Below, one piece after another: positions 26,524 through 35,680 of a stretch of 64,000 bases of DNA. A program made the translations under genes and the position numbers. Position 1 is the stretch's first letter. Each line of letters opens with the position of its first letter. The notes under the pieces were generated by a model. The model saw nothing but the letters and a program-made list of their open reading frames with translations, did no database searches and was not told the DNA's origin. The stretch comes from Novipirellula herctigrandis (lineage in GTDB: Bacteria; Planctomycetota; Planctomycetia; Pirellulales; Pirellulaceae): assembly GCA_007859835.1 (NCBI GenBank), contig SJPJ01000001.1, forward strand, positions 333,169 through 397,168, written 5' to 3'.

Positions 26524-27636
26524 ATGGAATCGGTTCAACACGTAACAAGTTTTCGTAATGCAGGTTTGATTTTACTGGCCATGGTTGTTAGCTCGTTCCT
26601 GTTTGCGTCGCCCGCAAGGGCGGTGACTCCTGCGGAAGCCGATGCAGCGTTCGGTGCATTGAATCAAGTCTATTGGGATTCATCATCGAAGTTCTTCCAC
26701 AAGGACGAGCAAGGTAAAGAGAATGCCGATTTTTGGTTTTCCGCTCAGCTCTGGGATACGGTGATGGACCAGTATGACCGAACCGGTCGAGAGGAAGTCA
26801 AGCAGCAGATTCACGATGTCTATGATGGTTTTATCGGTAAGTACCCCGATTGGACCACCAACAAATACAATGACGATATCATGTGGTGGGCAATTGCTTG
26901 CACCCGCGCCTTTATTATTACGAAAGACTCGCGTTACCTTGAAAAGGCAAAAGTCAGTTTTGATTTTGTCTATGATAATTTCTTGGATGACAAAATGGGG
27001 GGCGGACTGTATTGGCTCAATGAGCGAACGAGCAAGAACAGTTGCATAAATAGTCCTGCAGCGATTGCAGCTGTTCGACTATCTGTGTTACTAAAAGATG
27101 ACGCATATCTAGCGAAGGGCAAAAGTCTCTACGATTGGCAGAAACGGACGCTTACCGATGGAAACGGCAAGGTTTTTGACAGTATTGGATACAGCAATCG
27201 ACGACGTCGAAATCGGGTGGCCACTTTTTCGTTGACATATAACCAGGGAACCTTCGTCGGGGCTGCTGTGCTGCTGTACCAGCAAACCAATGACAAAACG
27301 TATCTCGACGATGCGATCATGACGGCCCAATGGACAAAGGATAACCTGTGTGTGACGGCGCAGAAAATTTTGAGAAGCGAGGGTACTGGCGACGGAGGTG
27401 CCTTCAAAGGAATTTTTGTGCGTTACATGAAGCTCTTGATTAACCAATGCGGTCGCAAGGAATTCTTGCCTTGGATGAAAGCGAACGCGGATTCGGCTTG
27501 GAAAAATCGCCGACTCGCTGACGACATCATGGGCGATGATTGGACGGTTTCGGCTGGGAATGATATTCAGAGTCAATCAGCGACAAGCGCCGTAGCAGCC
27601 TTATTGTGCTTTGCCGACGACGCCCCCCAAGACTAA
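26524..27636 (+). CDS. exported GH76-like endo-alpha-1,6-mannanase
   Basis: Probable exported alpha-mannan hydrolase of family GH76, 370 residues. Start ATG has AGGAG eight bases upstream. The signal peptide ends near ARA (residue 36). The double-Asp catalytic block of GH76 is present as KYNDDIMWWAIACTRAF (about residues 116-132), within an (alpha/alpha)6 barrel recognisable from repeated helix pairs (DFWFSAQLWDTVMDQ, GGGLYWLNERTSKNSCIN, FSLTYNQGTFVGAAVLLY). Length matches the family catalytic domain alone, with no binding module. It sits between two sulfatases on the same strand, and a GH92 alpha-mannosidase lies 12 kb downstream, together suggesting use of sulfated alpha-mannan. Confidence 0.85.
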   Translation: MESVQHVTSFRNAGLILLAMVVSSFLFASPARAVTPAEADAAFGALNQVYWDSSSKFFHKDEQGKENADFWFSAQLWDTVMDQYDRTGREEVKQQIHDVYDGFIGKYPDWTTNKYNDDIMWWAIACTRAFIITKDSRYLEKAKVSFDFVYDNFLDDKMGGGLYWLNERTSKNSCINSPAAIAAVRLSVLLKDDAYLAKGKSLYDWQKRTLTDGNGKVFDSIGYSNRRRRNRVATFSLTYNQGTFVGAAVLLYQQTNDKTYLDDAIMTAQWTKDNLCVTAQKILRSEGTGDGGAFKGIFVRYMKLLINQCGRKEFLPWMKANADSAWKNRRLADDIMGDDWTVSAGNDIQSQSATSAVAALLCFADDAPQD

Positions 27637-27873
27637 TGTTGAATTCAGCTTCGGCAACAAGGCCAAGCGAAGGTGTTTTCTTTTGCTTGATCCATCGACG
27701 CGCACCCTTGAGGCGGACCGATACGAAGCAAACGGATTGCGGAGAGGTTTGGCAAGTCGAACGGAGACGAAAACGTTCGTGTTTTTGGTGTACAATGCGA
27801 CTCCGATAGCGGCAAGCGGTAAAGTCTAACTGACGGAAGAACACTTCAAGGCGTCGCACCTCAATAGGAACAA

Positions 27874-29664
27874 ATGGCTAAATCTAGAATATTTGGGGAA
27901 TCTCTTTTCGCCTCCCAAACCACCGTCTTATGTGCATGCCTAATTGCGGGGTCGCATGTCATCACCGTGTCTGCTGAGCGGCCCAACGTCATCGTGATCA
28001 TGAGTGACGACCAAGGCGTCGGCGACTACGGCTTTGCCGGCAATCCTGTGATTCGGACGCCAGAACTTGACGCGATGCATGCGAAGAGCGGCTATCTAAG
28101 CAAATTTTATGTCAGCTCGGTTTGCGCGCCGACACGAGCAAGTTTGATGACCGGTCGATACAACTATCGAACGCGGTGTATCGACACGTGGATCGGTCGA
28201 GCAATGATGGATCCCGATGAAGTGACACTCGCGGAAGCCCTTCGCGATGCTGGCTATCGCACTGGAATCTATGGCAAATGGCATCTGGGGGATAACTACC
28301 CGATGCGTGCGATGGATCAGGGCTTTCAGGACAGCTTGGTGCATCGCGGGGGCGGCATCGGCCAACCGTCGGACCCGATCGGTGCAGAAGGCAAATATAC
28401 CGATCCCACCCTCATCAAAAACGGCAAGGAAGTGCCGATGACGGGTTACTGTACGGACCTCTATTTCGATGCGGCGATGGACTTCATCCAGGAAAGTACG
28501 GATAAGGGTAAACCGTTTTTTACGTACATTGCGACCAACGCGCCGCACGGTCCCTTTCATGATGTGCCGCACAAGTTGTACGACCAATATCGAAACATTG
28601 ATTTCACACCGATTCTGGTCGACACACTTAAACCAACGAAATTCGAGCAAGAAAGCGACAAGCTAGCCCGAATCGCAGCAATGATTACGAACATTGACCA
28701 AAACGTCGGGCGGCTATTCCATAAGCTCAATGAACTTGGAATTGGCGACAATACGATTGTTGTCTACCTGAATGATAACGGCCCCAATACAAGGCGTTTC
28801 GTCGGAAATATGCGAGGCATGAAGACAGCAGTGGATGACGGCGGCATCCGATCGCCGCTTCTATTTCACTGGCCCGCAAAGGTACAAGCTGGCAAGACTT
28901 CGGATGCTTTGTGCGCACACATCGATCTAATGCCAACGATTTTGGATGCTTGCGATATCCAATTGCCGCAGGGGCACAAAGTCGATGGGCGAAGTTTTCT
29001 AGGATTGTTGACCAGAGACCATCTGAATTGGCCCTCAAGGCGAGTTGTCTTTCAATCGCACCGAGGTGACAGACCGCAATTATTTCACCACTTCGCCATC
29101 CACGAAGATCCTTGGAAACTCGTGCATCCGAGTGGTTTTGGGAAAGAGGGGTTTACGGGGCAACCAAAATTGCAGCTCTACGATTTGAGCAAGGACCCAC
29201 GCCAAGAAAGCGATGTGTCGGCCGAATTCCCTGAGGTTTTCCAGCGTTTGAAGAAAGGATATGAGGCTTGGTTCCAAGATGTCAGTTCCACGCGACCGAA
29301 CAACTATGCCCCACCTCGGATCCTTGTTGGGACCGAACATGAAATGAGCAGCGTGTTAACGCGCCAGGATTGGCGACACTGTCAGGGCAAGCCGTGGGCA
29401 CCGGATTCGAACGGTTTTTGGTTGATCGAGGCTGCTGACGCAGGAGACTATGAGATCGAATTAATCTTTGCGCAGGATCATCCTGAGGGTACCGCAACGA
29501 TCACGTCCAACGATGTGCTGACGCAATTAAATATCCCCTCACACAAACAGCGCGGTCATATGACGCCATTGCATTTGCCCGCTGGTAAACAAAAACTCTT
29601 CGTGGAGGTGGTCTTTGGTGGAAAGACGCAAGGACCACATCAAGTGATTTTGACTCGCAAATGA
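27874..29664 (+). CDS. exported arylsulfatase (S1 type)
   Basis: Exported sulfatase of the arylsulfatase A type, 596 residues. A signal region precedes RPNVIVIMSDDQGVGDYGFA, the metal-binding start of the fold. The formylglycine motif is fully canonical: VCAPTRASLMTGR with Cys84 to be oxidised by an FGE enzyme. Other conserved blocks are YGKWHLGDNYPMRAMDQGF and VVYLNDNGPNTRRF. A C-terminal extension (about 485-596) is beta-rich (FWLIEAADAGDYEIELIF) and may bind glycan. It lies 237 bp after the GH76 gene on the same strand. Dedicated FGE is not found in the window; the FGE-fold domain in the giant kinase lacks the catalytic cysteines. Confidence 0.9.
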   Translation: MAKSRIFGESLFASQTTVLCACLIAGSHVITVSAERPNVIVIMSDDQGVGDYGFAGNPVIRTPELDAMHAKSGYLSKFYVSSVCAPTRASLMTGRYNYRTRCIDTWIGRAMMDPDEVTLAEALRDAGYRTGIYGKWHLGDNYPMRAMDQGFQDSLVHRGGGIGQPSDPIGAEGKYTDPTLIKNGKEVPMTGYCTDLYFDAAMDFIQESTDKGKPFFTYIATNAPHGPFHDVPHKLYDQYRNIDFTPILVDTLKPTKFEQESDKLARIAAMITNIDQNVGRLFHKLNELGIGDNTIVVYLNDNGPNTRRFVGNMRGMKTAVDDGGIRSPLLFHWPAKVQAGKTSDALCAHIDLMPTILDACDIQLPQGHKVDGRSFLGLLTRDHLNWPSRRVVFQSHRGDRPQLFHHFAIHEDPWKLVHPSGFGKEGFTGQPKLQLYDLSKDPRQESDVSAEFPEVFQRLKKGYEAWFQDVSSTRPNNYAPPRILVGTEHEMSSVLTRQDWRHCQGKPWAPDSNGFWLIEAADAGDYEIELIFAQDHPEGTATITSNDVLTQLNIPSHKQRGHMTPLHLPAGKQKLFVEVVFGGKTQGPHQVILTRK

Positions 29665-29824
29665 TATGGGATCCCAATCGCATGTTGTTGGCTTTACCCG
29701 TATCAACCAAGGCCCACCGCCACAGCATCATTGATCGCCATACCCGCGACTTCGGCTAACGAGATTGCGACCGATTTTGGTGATGCAATAGCGGCTGTTA
29801 ACATTGCATGCGTCATGTGGTGTC

Positions 29825-31558
29825 TTAGTCATTTGGGGCAATACTTGCGGATGGTATTGCAGGGGCTGGGGGTGTTTTGCTCACGGTGCCTTGATGGTTT
29901 GCCGCTTCGTAGAGTTCACGGATTTTCTCGATTGGTAAGGCATCGTGAAAAATTGCCAGCTCATCAATACAACCGTGCCAAAATCCTGGATTGCTAATGT
30001 CTGGTCGTGTTCCATCCGGAGAAAGTTTCGTGCCAATGCCAAGTTGTTTTGGACAGCTGATGTTGAGTCCTACGCAAGGCGTGCTTGCCACTTCCTTGCC
30101 GTTACGATACAGCCGCACGGCTTGGCCATCGACAATGAAACCAACAAATTGCCACTGATCAAGTGGAATGGGCACACCCTCACGAATGCTGATTAGTTCT
30201 CCATCGGCGTTTTGAACCTGGACTTCAAGATCGCCTTCGTCCCGATACAACCCGAAGTGAAACTGGCCCGCCTGATTGAAGTTGTAATCCTTTACGTCAT
30301 AGTTCAATTCGAAGGCCCAATTTTTCGCGATCGCCCCCCAACGAGCGCGACTCTTGGCGCGAACCCAAGCAAAAACGGAAATTTGGTTGTTAGCAGCCGG
30401 GACATATTCGGCAACGACCGCATAGGCCCTTGTTTCAGGTCCGCCGAGTCGAAGTGCATTTGCCAACCGTCCTGCCGCAAAGGGGGGCGAAAGCATCTGG
30501 CCGCCGACGATGGTGCCTGGAGTATTGATCGCGCCTTGGTCTAGCAGGGTGCGTCCATCGTCCGTCAGTTCCATTCGCAAAAACGTGACTGGATTCAAAG
30601 ACTCGACAATCCGACCATAGCGATCCGAGCGGGGGTCTGTCTGAACCAATTCTCGAAGAAAACGATCGTGGTCAATGTCAATCCCCTCGGGCATGTTTCC
30701 GGTTTTATTGATTCGAGTTGCGCGATCCGTGTGCAAACGCACGCCACTCGTTTTGGGTAGCGCTTTCTTTGGGGACACATCGACTTCACCGTCAAAAACG
30801 TGCACCTCGCTGCTTTTGTCTGCAAGGACTTCAACCGCAAATTCAGTCCCAAAGTCAACGATGTTCGCCGTGGGCGTTTCAACGGTAAAACCATCACCCT
30901 CCGGCGAGACCTTGGCAGCAAGCCGGCCGCTTTGCAGAATCATGAACATTTGCGATGCAATTTCGAAACTTGCAGGTGACTCCACAATCACTTCGACACC
31001 GTTGTCAAACGTCAGCTCCACAAAACCACCGGTCAGCTCGTATTTCCCGGTTCGAACCTGATCGCCGACGGAGAGTTCCATTGCAACATCGGGTGCCGTT
31101 AACTGAGCCCCCGATCGTTTCGTTACGACTGCGAGTATCTCGCGTCTGTTCCATGCCTCTATCGGTACGGCTAAAGGAGCGTCGACCGTGTCTACGTTGG
31201 CTATCGCAATAGCCGGACTTTGCGAACGATTGCGAATGTGCCAACCTGCACTGGTGACAAGCAACAGGGTTGCTGCGATCGCCAATTGTCGCCAACGTCG
31301 CATGGAACGGATTTCGCTAGAAGCATTTTTTTCGGAGTGCAAAAGCGAGGGCGAGCTATCATCGAATGTGACTTCGGGAAGCACGCCGTGTTCCCAGGCC
31401 AACATCGCGTGCATTTGGGAGTACTCGACGTAGTACGCTTGAGCCTCCGGATCGTCACGAAGCAGTTCAGCCAATCGACTCATCGTAGCTTCGTCAGCGC
31501 CCCCTTCGGTTTGGGCTTTCAAAACCTCACTGAGTTGCAGCTGTTTCCTATCGTTCAT
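29825..31558 (-). CDS. FecR-like anti-sigma / LamG domain membrane protein
   Basis: Probable membrane anti-sigma factor and glycan sensor partnered with the ECF sigma gene, which it overlaps by four bases (start at 31558, sigma stop at 31555). Cytoplasmic N-terminus about 1-95 (MNDRKQLQLSEVLKAQ, helical, typical of planctomycete FecR proteins), one membrane helix near 95-115 (LAIAATLLLVTSAGWHI), FecR domain about 150-290 (LSVGDQVRTG, GFVELTFDNGVEVIVESPAS, VDFGTEFAVEV), and a LamG/concanavalin-like domain about 380-550 (FAWVRAKSRARWGAIAKNW, QWQFVGFIVDGQAVRLYRNG). Expected role is to hold the sigma factor until an external carbohydrate is bound by the LamG part. It lies tail-to-tail with the second sulfatase. 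Confidence 0.85.
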   Translation of the reverse strand: MNDRKQLQLSEVLKAQTEGGADEATMSRLAELLRDDPEAQAYYVEYSQMHAMLAWEHGVLPEVTFDDSSPSLLHSEKNASSEIRSMRRWRQLAIAATLLLVTSAGWHIRNRSQSPAIAIANVDTVDAPLAVPIEAWNRREILAVVTKRSGAQLTAPDVAMELSVGDQVRTGKYELTGGFVELTFDNGVEVIVESPASFEIASQMFMILQSGRLAAKVSPEGDGFTVETPTANIVDFGTEFAVEVLADKSSEVHVFDGEVDVSPKKALPKTSGVRLHTDRATRINKTGNMPEGIDIDHDRFLRELVQTDPRSDRYGRIVESLNPVTFLRMELTDDGRTLLDQGAINTPGTIVGGQMLSPPFAAGRLANALRLGGPETRAYAVVAEYVPAANNQISVFAWVRAKSRARWGAIAKNWAFELNYDVKDYNFNQAGQFHFGLYRDEGDLEVQVQNADGELISIREGVPIPLDQWQFVGFIVDGQAVRLYRNGKEVASTPCVGLNISCPKQLGIGTKLSPDGTRPDISNPGFWHGCIDELAIFHDALPIEKIRELYEAANHQGTVSKTPPAPAIPSASIAPND

Positions 31559-32061
31559 TGGCTTGCCTCGATGGCGTTTACGCATTGAATGAGAGAGACA
31601 CGGGCGCGAAACAGGATTTGCTTGACAGCACCAACCGAGTTGCCCATTTCATCGGCGATCTTTGCCACCGTGGCGCCGCAACTGTAGCGACGATTAATGT
31701 ATTCGCGTTGTCGATCATTCAGCTTTTCGAGGCACCTGCGCATCAGCTTTTGGCGATGTTCGAACGTATCATCGCATTGACTAGCAACCTGAGCCAATTG
31801 ACCGATTAAATCGTCGTCAAACACCATCCGCTCTCGCTGTTTTTGTTTTCTTTGCGCAAGCACTTGGAAGTAGGCGATACGGAACGACCAAGCAATGAAG
31901 TTGCTGCCAAGCTCAAACTGTTCTTCCTTTTCCCAAAGCACAATATTCGTCTTTTGCAAGACATCGTCCGCTTGATCTGAATCAAAAACAAGCGACAGGA
32001 TATAGGCATACAAGCGACTTTGGTTACTTGTTAGCAATTGCATGAACTCAGGGGTTCTCAT
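31555..32061 (-). CDS. ECF RNA polymerase sigma factor
   Basis: A 168-residue extracytoplasmic-function sigma factor. Region 2: LYAYILSLVFDSDQADDVLQKTNIVLW, with the DADDxLQ-type core-binding motif and FIAWSFRIAYFQVLAQRK for -10 recognition. Region 4: LNDRQREYINRRYSCGATVAKIADEMGNSVGAVKQILFRARVSL, a helix-turn-helix for -35 recognition. It matches the Rhodopirellula/Verrucomicrobium subgroup in length and motifs. Its stop overlaps the start of the FecR-LamG gene, implying coupled translation. Targets are unknown; the flanking sulfatase and mannanase genes are natural candidates. Confidence 0.9.
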   Translation of the reverse strand: MRTPEFMQLLTSNQSRLYAYILSLVFDSDQADDVLQKTNIVLWEKEEQFELGSNFIAWSFRIAYFQVLAQRKQKQRERMVFDDDLIGQLAQVASQCDDTFEHRQKLMRRCLEKLNDRQREYINRRYSCGATVAKIADEMGNSVGAVKQILFRARVSLIQCVNAIEASQ

Positions 32062-32367
32062 TTGTCAGACCTCTCTTTTCAAGCGAATAGCGATTTCAAA
32101 ATCACAACCGGCCATGTAAAGCCGATCGGAAGAAACCGAGCCCGGAAAACCAAACGGGAAAGCTTGCCAGGCCAAACCAACGGCCGTGCGTCATTCCGAC
32201 TCCTACTGTAACCCTATAGCGATCCGTCGCAGTTGGTTACGGGGGGGCGTTCAGAAAAATGTGCAGCGTGAAGAAAGAATTCGTTACATCGTCCGCTACG
32301 GAATCGTGAAAACGGAAATGTGGACGCATCACCTGGTTTGTGCCACTTCGAGCGGACTTCTCAAGAT
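32062..32367. other. 306-bp upstream region of the sigma gene, nothing distinctive
   Basis: No gene. It should hold the promoter of the sigma/anti-sigma pair. A run of seven G (32239 region) is present; no clear hairpin was seen. Confidence 0.4.
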
Positions 32368-33108
32368 TCATCTCATCTTTCTGGTGATACACATGCCCCA
32401 TTTGGAAGCATCAATCAGCACCGATTCCAAATCGTCGTTATTGATAATCGCCGGAAAATAGTCCGTCAACTGATCCGCTTGTCCCGATGAATCATGAGCG
32501 ATGATCAGTCCTCCGACACGTACTTTTGGCAACAGTTGATTCAAGTAGTCAACAAACCCCTCTTTCTCTGCATCAAGCAACAGCACATCGATTGGTCCAT
32601 CGAGATTCCGAATGGTTTGATGGGCATCGCCTTCGACCAGGGTGATCAGTTCCTTGACTCTCGCTCGCTCAAAATTCGCTTTGGCCATTTTGATGCGAGT
32701 GGGATCGATTTCGTGTGTGATCACTTTGCCGCCTGTGGACCTAACCGCTAGGGAAAACCAGAGTGCCGAGTAACCATTGGACGTGCCAAGTTCGACGACT
32801 TTCTTCGCCTTAACGGATTCAGTCAGCATCCGCATCATCCGGCCGTCTTCGGGCGAGATATTTCCCATGCCACGCGCTTGGTTGGCCACCATATCATCCA
32901 TGACGTCAATGATTTTCTGCTCTGCGGCGTCTCTCGCTTTAGGGTGTTGCGGCAAAATTTGACGAGAAATCTCTTCCGCGGTTGGAAAGCGATTTAGAGG
33001 CGGCTTTGACTCTCCTGCGGCGTAACTGATTGCGCAGGGCGACCCCAGAATAGCCATGGACAGAACATACATCAGCAACTTGTCAACAGATCGAATCATC
33101 GAATTCAC
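32368..33108 (-). CDS. exported class I O-methyltransferase
   Basis: A catechol/caffeoyl-CoA O-methyltransferase-like protein of 246 residues. The start is GTG at 33108 or ATG at 33099. The SAM-binding block VVELGTSNGYSALWFSLAV (about 97-115), acidic GKVITHEIDPTRIKMAK, and the metal-site region IDVLLLDAEKEGFVDYL with GGLIIAHDSSGQ are all present, so the enzyme looks intact. Unusually, it has an N-terminal hydrophobic export signal (LLMYVLSMAILGSPCAISYA). It begins 17 bp after the Gfo/Idh oxidoreductase stop, so the two are probably one operon, and both carry export signals. SAM is not expected outside the cytoplasm, so the signal may be uncleaved or the protein may act at the membrane. Confidence 0.8.
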   Translation of the reverse strand: MNSMIRSVDKLLMYVLSMAILGSPCAISYAAGESKPPLNRFPTAEEISRQILPQHPKARDAAEQKIIDVMDDMVANQARGMGNISPEDGRMMRMLTESVKAKKVVELGTSNGYSALWFSLAVRSTGGKVITHEIDPTRIKMAKANFERARVKELITLVEGDAHQTIRNLDGPIDVLLLDAEKEGFVDYLNQLLPKVRVGGLIIAHDSSGQADQLTDYFPAIINNDDLESVLIDASKWGMCITRKMR

Positions 33109-33125
33109 TCAAACTTGTGAAGGGA

Positions 33126-34475
33126 CTAAACAGTCAATTTCCATGGGTCACGATATGGCTTGTTAACGAAACGATTCGCTTGCTCGTCATCAATAACCAC
33201 CTCTTTCTCACCATCCCATTGGATACTACGGCCGACTTCCCAGGAAACATTCATCAGATGGCCGAGGTTCGTTGCGTAATGGCCGGTTTGTGCATCGGTT
33301 TTTGGCTGAGCGCGATTGCGGAGATTGTCTAGAAAAATTTGGGTGTGATGGAAGTCATCCTTTGACGACACGATTTCCTCTTCTTTTCTGAGCAGATAAC
33401 TCGCGTCACTTTGCGAAATGTTTTTCTTCGGCTCCGGTGCAATCGAAATGCGACTGCGATCAAGTACCATGGTCGCCTCGGTGCCGTAAAAGCATTTTGC
33501 GTGCGAGCGTCGCACACGTCGCGACCCCATCCGCATGGTGTATTGAAGCAAGAATCCGTTCTTGGCGACCGGCCCAGGACCAAATTCCATCATCGCATCG
33601 AAGGTGTTCGGATATTCAAAGTTATCTTGGTAAGCAAAGTGCCCCCCCATGGCCGAGACTTGCTTAGGATACTTCACTCCCATTGCCCAGTTGACGATGT
33701 CAAAGTGGTGTACACCCCAGGCAACCTGATGCCCGCCGCCGGAGAGTCGAAACCAATCGTAACCGTAGTTGTAATAAATATTGGGATTGTAGTTTTGCAT
33801 GGGAGCTGGCCCGACATAGAAATCCCAATCAAGTTCCTGTGGCGAGTCGCAATCGGCAGGCGTCCCACGTCCGGGGGCCCAATAAGTGTGATCCCATACT
33901 TTTACTTCACTGATCTCGCCTAGACGTCCCGATTGAATGATGTCGACCGCTTTTCCGTAGTGCTCCATACTGTGTTGCTGTGTACCTACCTGCACGATTC
34001 GGCCGTATTTCTTTGCCGCCTCGATCAGGTATTGTCCTTCGCCGATCGAGTTTCCTAGCGGTTTTTCAACGTAGACGTCCTTACCGGCTTGGCACGCGGC
34101 AACGGCGATTGGCACATGCCAATGCGCCTGCGTCGCGACAATCACCGCATCAATGGTCTTGTCTTCAAGCAGTTCGCGGAAGTCTTTGTAAGCTTTAACC
34201 TTATTGCCACCTGCCTTTTCACGTCCTCGCTTTAGATGCTCCGAGTTCACGTCGCAAACCGCGGTGATTTGTACGCCCGGAAGTCGCTGGAAACTCGGCA
34301 TCACTTGATTTGCACCTCGAGCCCCGCAGCCGATCAAGGCGATATTGATCGTATCGTTAGAGCTTGCATATGCGGAATGCGTAGCTGCGTATCCAGTGGC
34401 GATCGACGCTGCTGCGGTTCCCAAAAACTCTCGACGGCTATTTACTCGACGGCTATTTACTCGGGCACGGATCAT
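33126..34475 (-). CDS. Tat-exported Gfo/Idh/MocA family oxidoreductase
   Basis: Probable periplasmic NAD(P)-dependent sugar oxidoreductase, 449 residues from the ATG at 34475. The twin-arginine signal reads RVNSRRVNSRREFLG, with SRREFLG the functional motif; a 15-bp tandem duplication (34431-34460) has doubled the RVNSR unit. Rossmann fold: INIALIGCGARGANQVMP, TAVCDVN, and the family signature DVYVEKPLGNSIGEGQYL with catalytic Lys. The C-terminal beta domain contains GGHQVAWGVHHFDIVNWAMG. Planctomycetes carry many such proteins, thought to act on unusual sugars. It is followed by the exported methyltransferase. Confidence 0.9.
   Translation of the reverse strand: MIRARVNSRRVNSRREFLGTAAASIATGYAATHSAYASSNDTINIALIGCGARGANQVMPSFQRLPGVQITAVCDVNSEHLKRGREKAGGNKVKAYKDFRELLEDKTIDAVIVATQAHWHVPIAVAACQAGKDVYVEKPLGNSIGEGQYLIEAAKKYGRIVQVGTQQHSMEHYGKAVDIIQSGRLGEISEVKVWDHTYWAPGRGTPADCDSPQELDWDFYVGPAPMQNYNPNIYYNYGYDWFRLSGGGHQVAWGVHHFDIVNWAMGVKYPKQVSAMGGHFAYQDNFEYPNTFDAMMEFGPGPVAKNGFLLQYTMRMGSRRVRRSHAKCFYGTEATMVLDRSRISIAPEPKKNISQSDASYLLRKEEEIVSSKDDFHHTQIFLDNLRNRAQPKTDAQTGHYATNLGHLMNVSWEVGRSIQWDGEKEVVIDDEQANRFVNKPYRDPWKLTV
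34431..34460 (-). repeat. 15-bp x 2 tandem repeat in the Tat signal peptide
   Basis: TCGACGGCTATTTAC at 34431-34445 and again at 34446-34460, identical. It encodes RVNSR twice and so creates a second Arg-Arg pair. Confidence 0.95.
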
Positions 34476-34798
34476 GGCGGGAACCTTCCTCAATTTGCGA
34501 AGCAATTTGATATTCAGAAAGCCTGGGGGGGGGGTAGGTAGAGGTTACTCTACTAACGAGTATACCAGTTTACTCCGTCCGGTTTCTATGTGCCGCTACC
34601 GATTCGCGGAATCGAGGGGACTCGATTTGAATTCTGAGAATCCGGTCAAGATTGGTTTGTTTCGGTTCTTGTAATTCTCGTAGGCACTGTTTGTTTTAGC
34701 AATTTGTCCGCTAGAGGTTCTCCTGCTGACCAGATCAGTTTCGGTTGCTGGTATGATGATCGCATCACCAAACCGAATTTCGTTTACTGGCGGGAAAT
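34476..34798. other. divergent promoter region, no gene
   Basis: This 323-bp gap between the minus-strand oxidoreductase and the plus-strand isomerase-like gene must contain both promoters. The only distinctive feature is the G10 tract. Confidence 0.45.
34525..34534. repeat. 10-bp homopolymeric G tract upstream of the Gfo/Idh gene
   Basis: Ten consecutive G (C on the coding strand) lie 50-59 bp upstream of the ATG, in the promoter/leader region. Tracts of this length are prone to slippage and could vary expression. Confidence 0.6.
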
Positions 34799-35680
34799 AT
34801 GAACAAACTAATGATCTTCGTAGGGGCTATTGTCACTGTTTTCTTTACGGCAAGCGGCACCGCGGAAGGCAAGGAGTCACGTTCGGGAATAGCCGTTATG
34901 GAAACGGCGCTCGGCAAGAGTGCTGATGTTAGCAGTATTCTGGATGCAAAAACCGCTGGCTATTCGGCGATCCAAATGCACTCGGGTAATCCAAAATCGA
35001 TGAGGAAAAAGCCGATTGACCCAGCAGCAGGCTTGCCGATTGGCGAAGATCCCTCGATCGTAAAGTCATGGAAGGAAGCTTCCGAGCAACACGGTATCGA
35101 AATCACATCGCTGTGTGCGGGAAGTCTAAACCGATGCCAGATCTTTGACCGGGATCGTGAAGTCTCGATGCGGATCGCGAAACAAACCATTGATGCATGC
35201 CACGCGCTAGACGTGAAGGTGATGCTCTTCCCTTTCTTTGGACCTTCCAATTTTCAAGAAAGCGATGAGGCACTGAACGGAGTCGCGGAATTCATGAAAG
35301 AGTTGCTGCCGTATGCGACAGCAAAAGATGTTGTCATCGGTATTGAAGCGCCGGTCACAACCGTACGCGTGCTCGAATTGTTGGAGTTGTTAGAGTTTCC
35401 AACGCACATGAAGGTCTATTATGACGTAGGGAATCTTTTCGAGAAGGAAGACATATACGAAACGATTCGCAAGTACGGCAAAGAACACTTCTGCGAAATT
35501 CACATCAAAGCGTCCGGACATTCCGTGGTCGGAGAAGGTCAAATCGATCTTGTGAAACTTGCCGAGGCGCTTGACGCGGCCAAGTACGATCATTGGTTGG
35601 TCTATGAAGGAAACCGCAATGGAAAAGATCCTATCGCCAATCGCAAGGTGATCGAGAAAATTGTCTCGCTGAGAAAGTAG
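34799..35680 (+). CDS. exported sugar phosphate isomerase/epimerase-like TIM-barrel protein
   Basis: A 293-residue xylose-isomerase-like TIM barrel protein with a signal peptide (MNKLMIFVGAIVTVFFTASG). Visible barrel elements: GYSAIQMHSGN, GIEITSLCAGSLN, ALDVKVMLFPFFGPSNF, DVVIGIEAPVTT (metal-ligand Glu), HMKVYYDVGNLF (Asp), FCEIHIKASGH (Glu/His) and HWLVYEGNRNG. The metal-binding acids of the family are therefore present. Divergent from the Gfo/Idh oxidoreductase, the two families being frequent neighbours in planctomycete sugar catabolism; both are exported here, supporting a periplasmic conversion step. Substrate unknown. Confidence 0.85.
   Translation: MNKLMIFVGAIVTVFFTASGTAEGKESRSGIAVMETALGKSADVSSILDAKTAGYSAIQMHSGNPKSMRKKPIDPAAGLPIGEDPSIVKSWKEASEQHGIEITSLCAGSLNRCQIFDRDREVSMRIAKQTIDACHALDVKVMLFPFFGPSNFQESDEALNGVAEFMKELLPYATAKDVVIGIEAPVTTVRVLELLELLEFPTHMKVYYDVGNLFEKEDIYETIRKYGKEHFCEIHIKASGHSVVGEGQIDLVKLAEALDAAKYDHWLVYEGNRNGKDPIANRKVIEKIVSLRK

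Noticed and set aside
27611-27829. 72-codon frame overlapping the end of GH76 (ETKTFVFLVYNATPIAA)
   Set aside because: Overlaps the mannanase stop in another frame, with no start signal or family motif.
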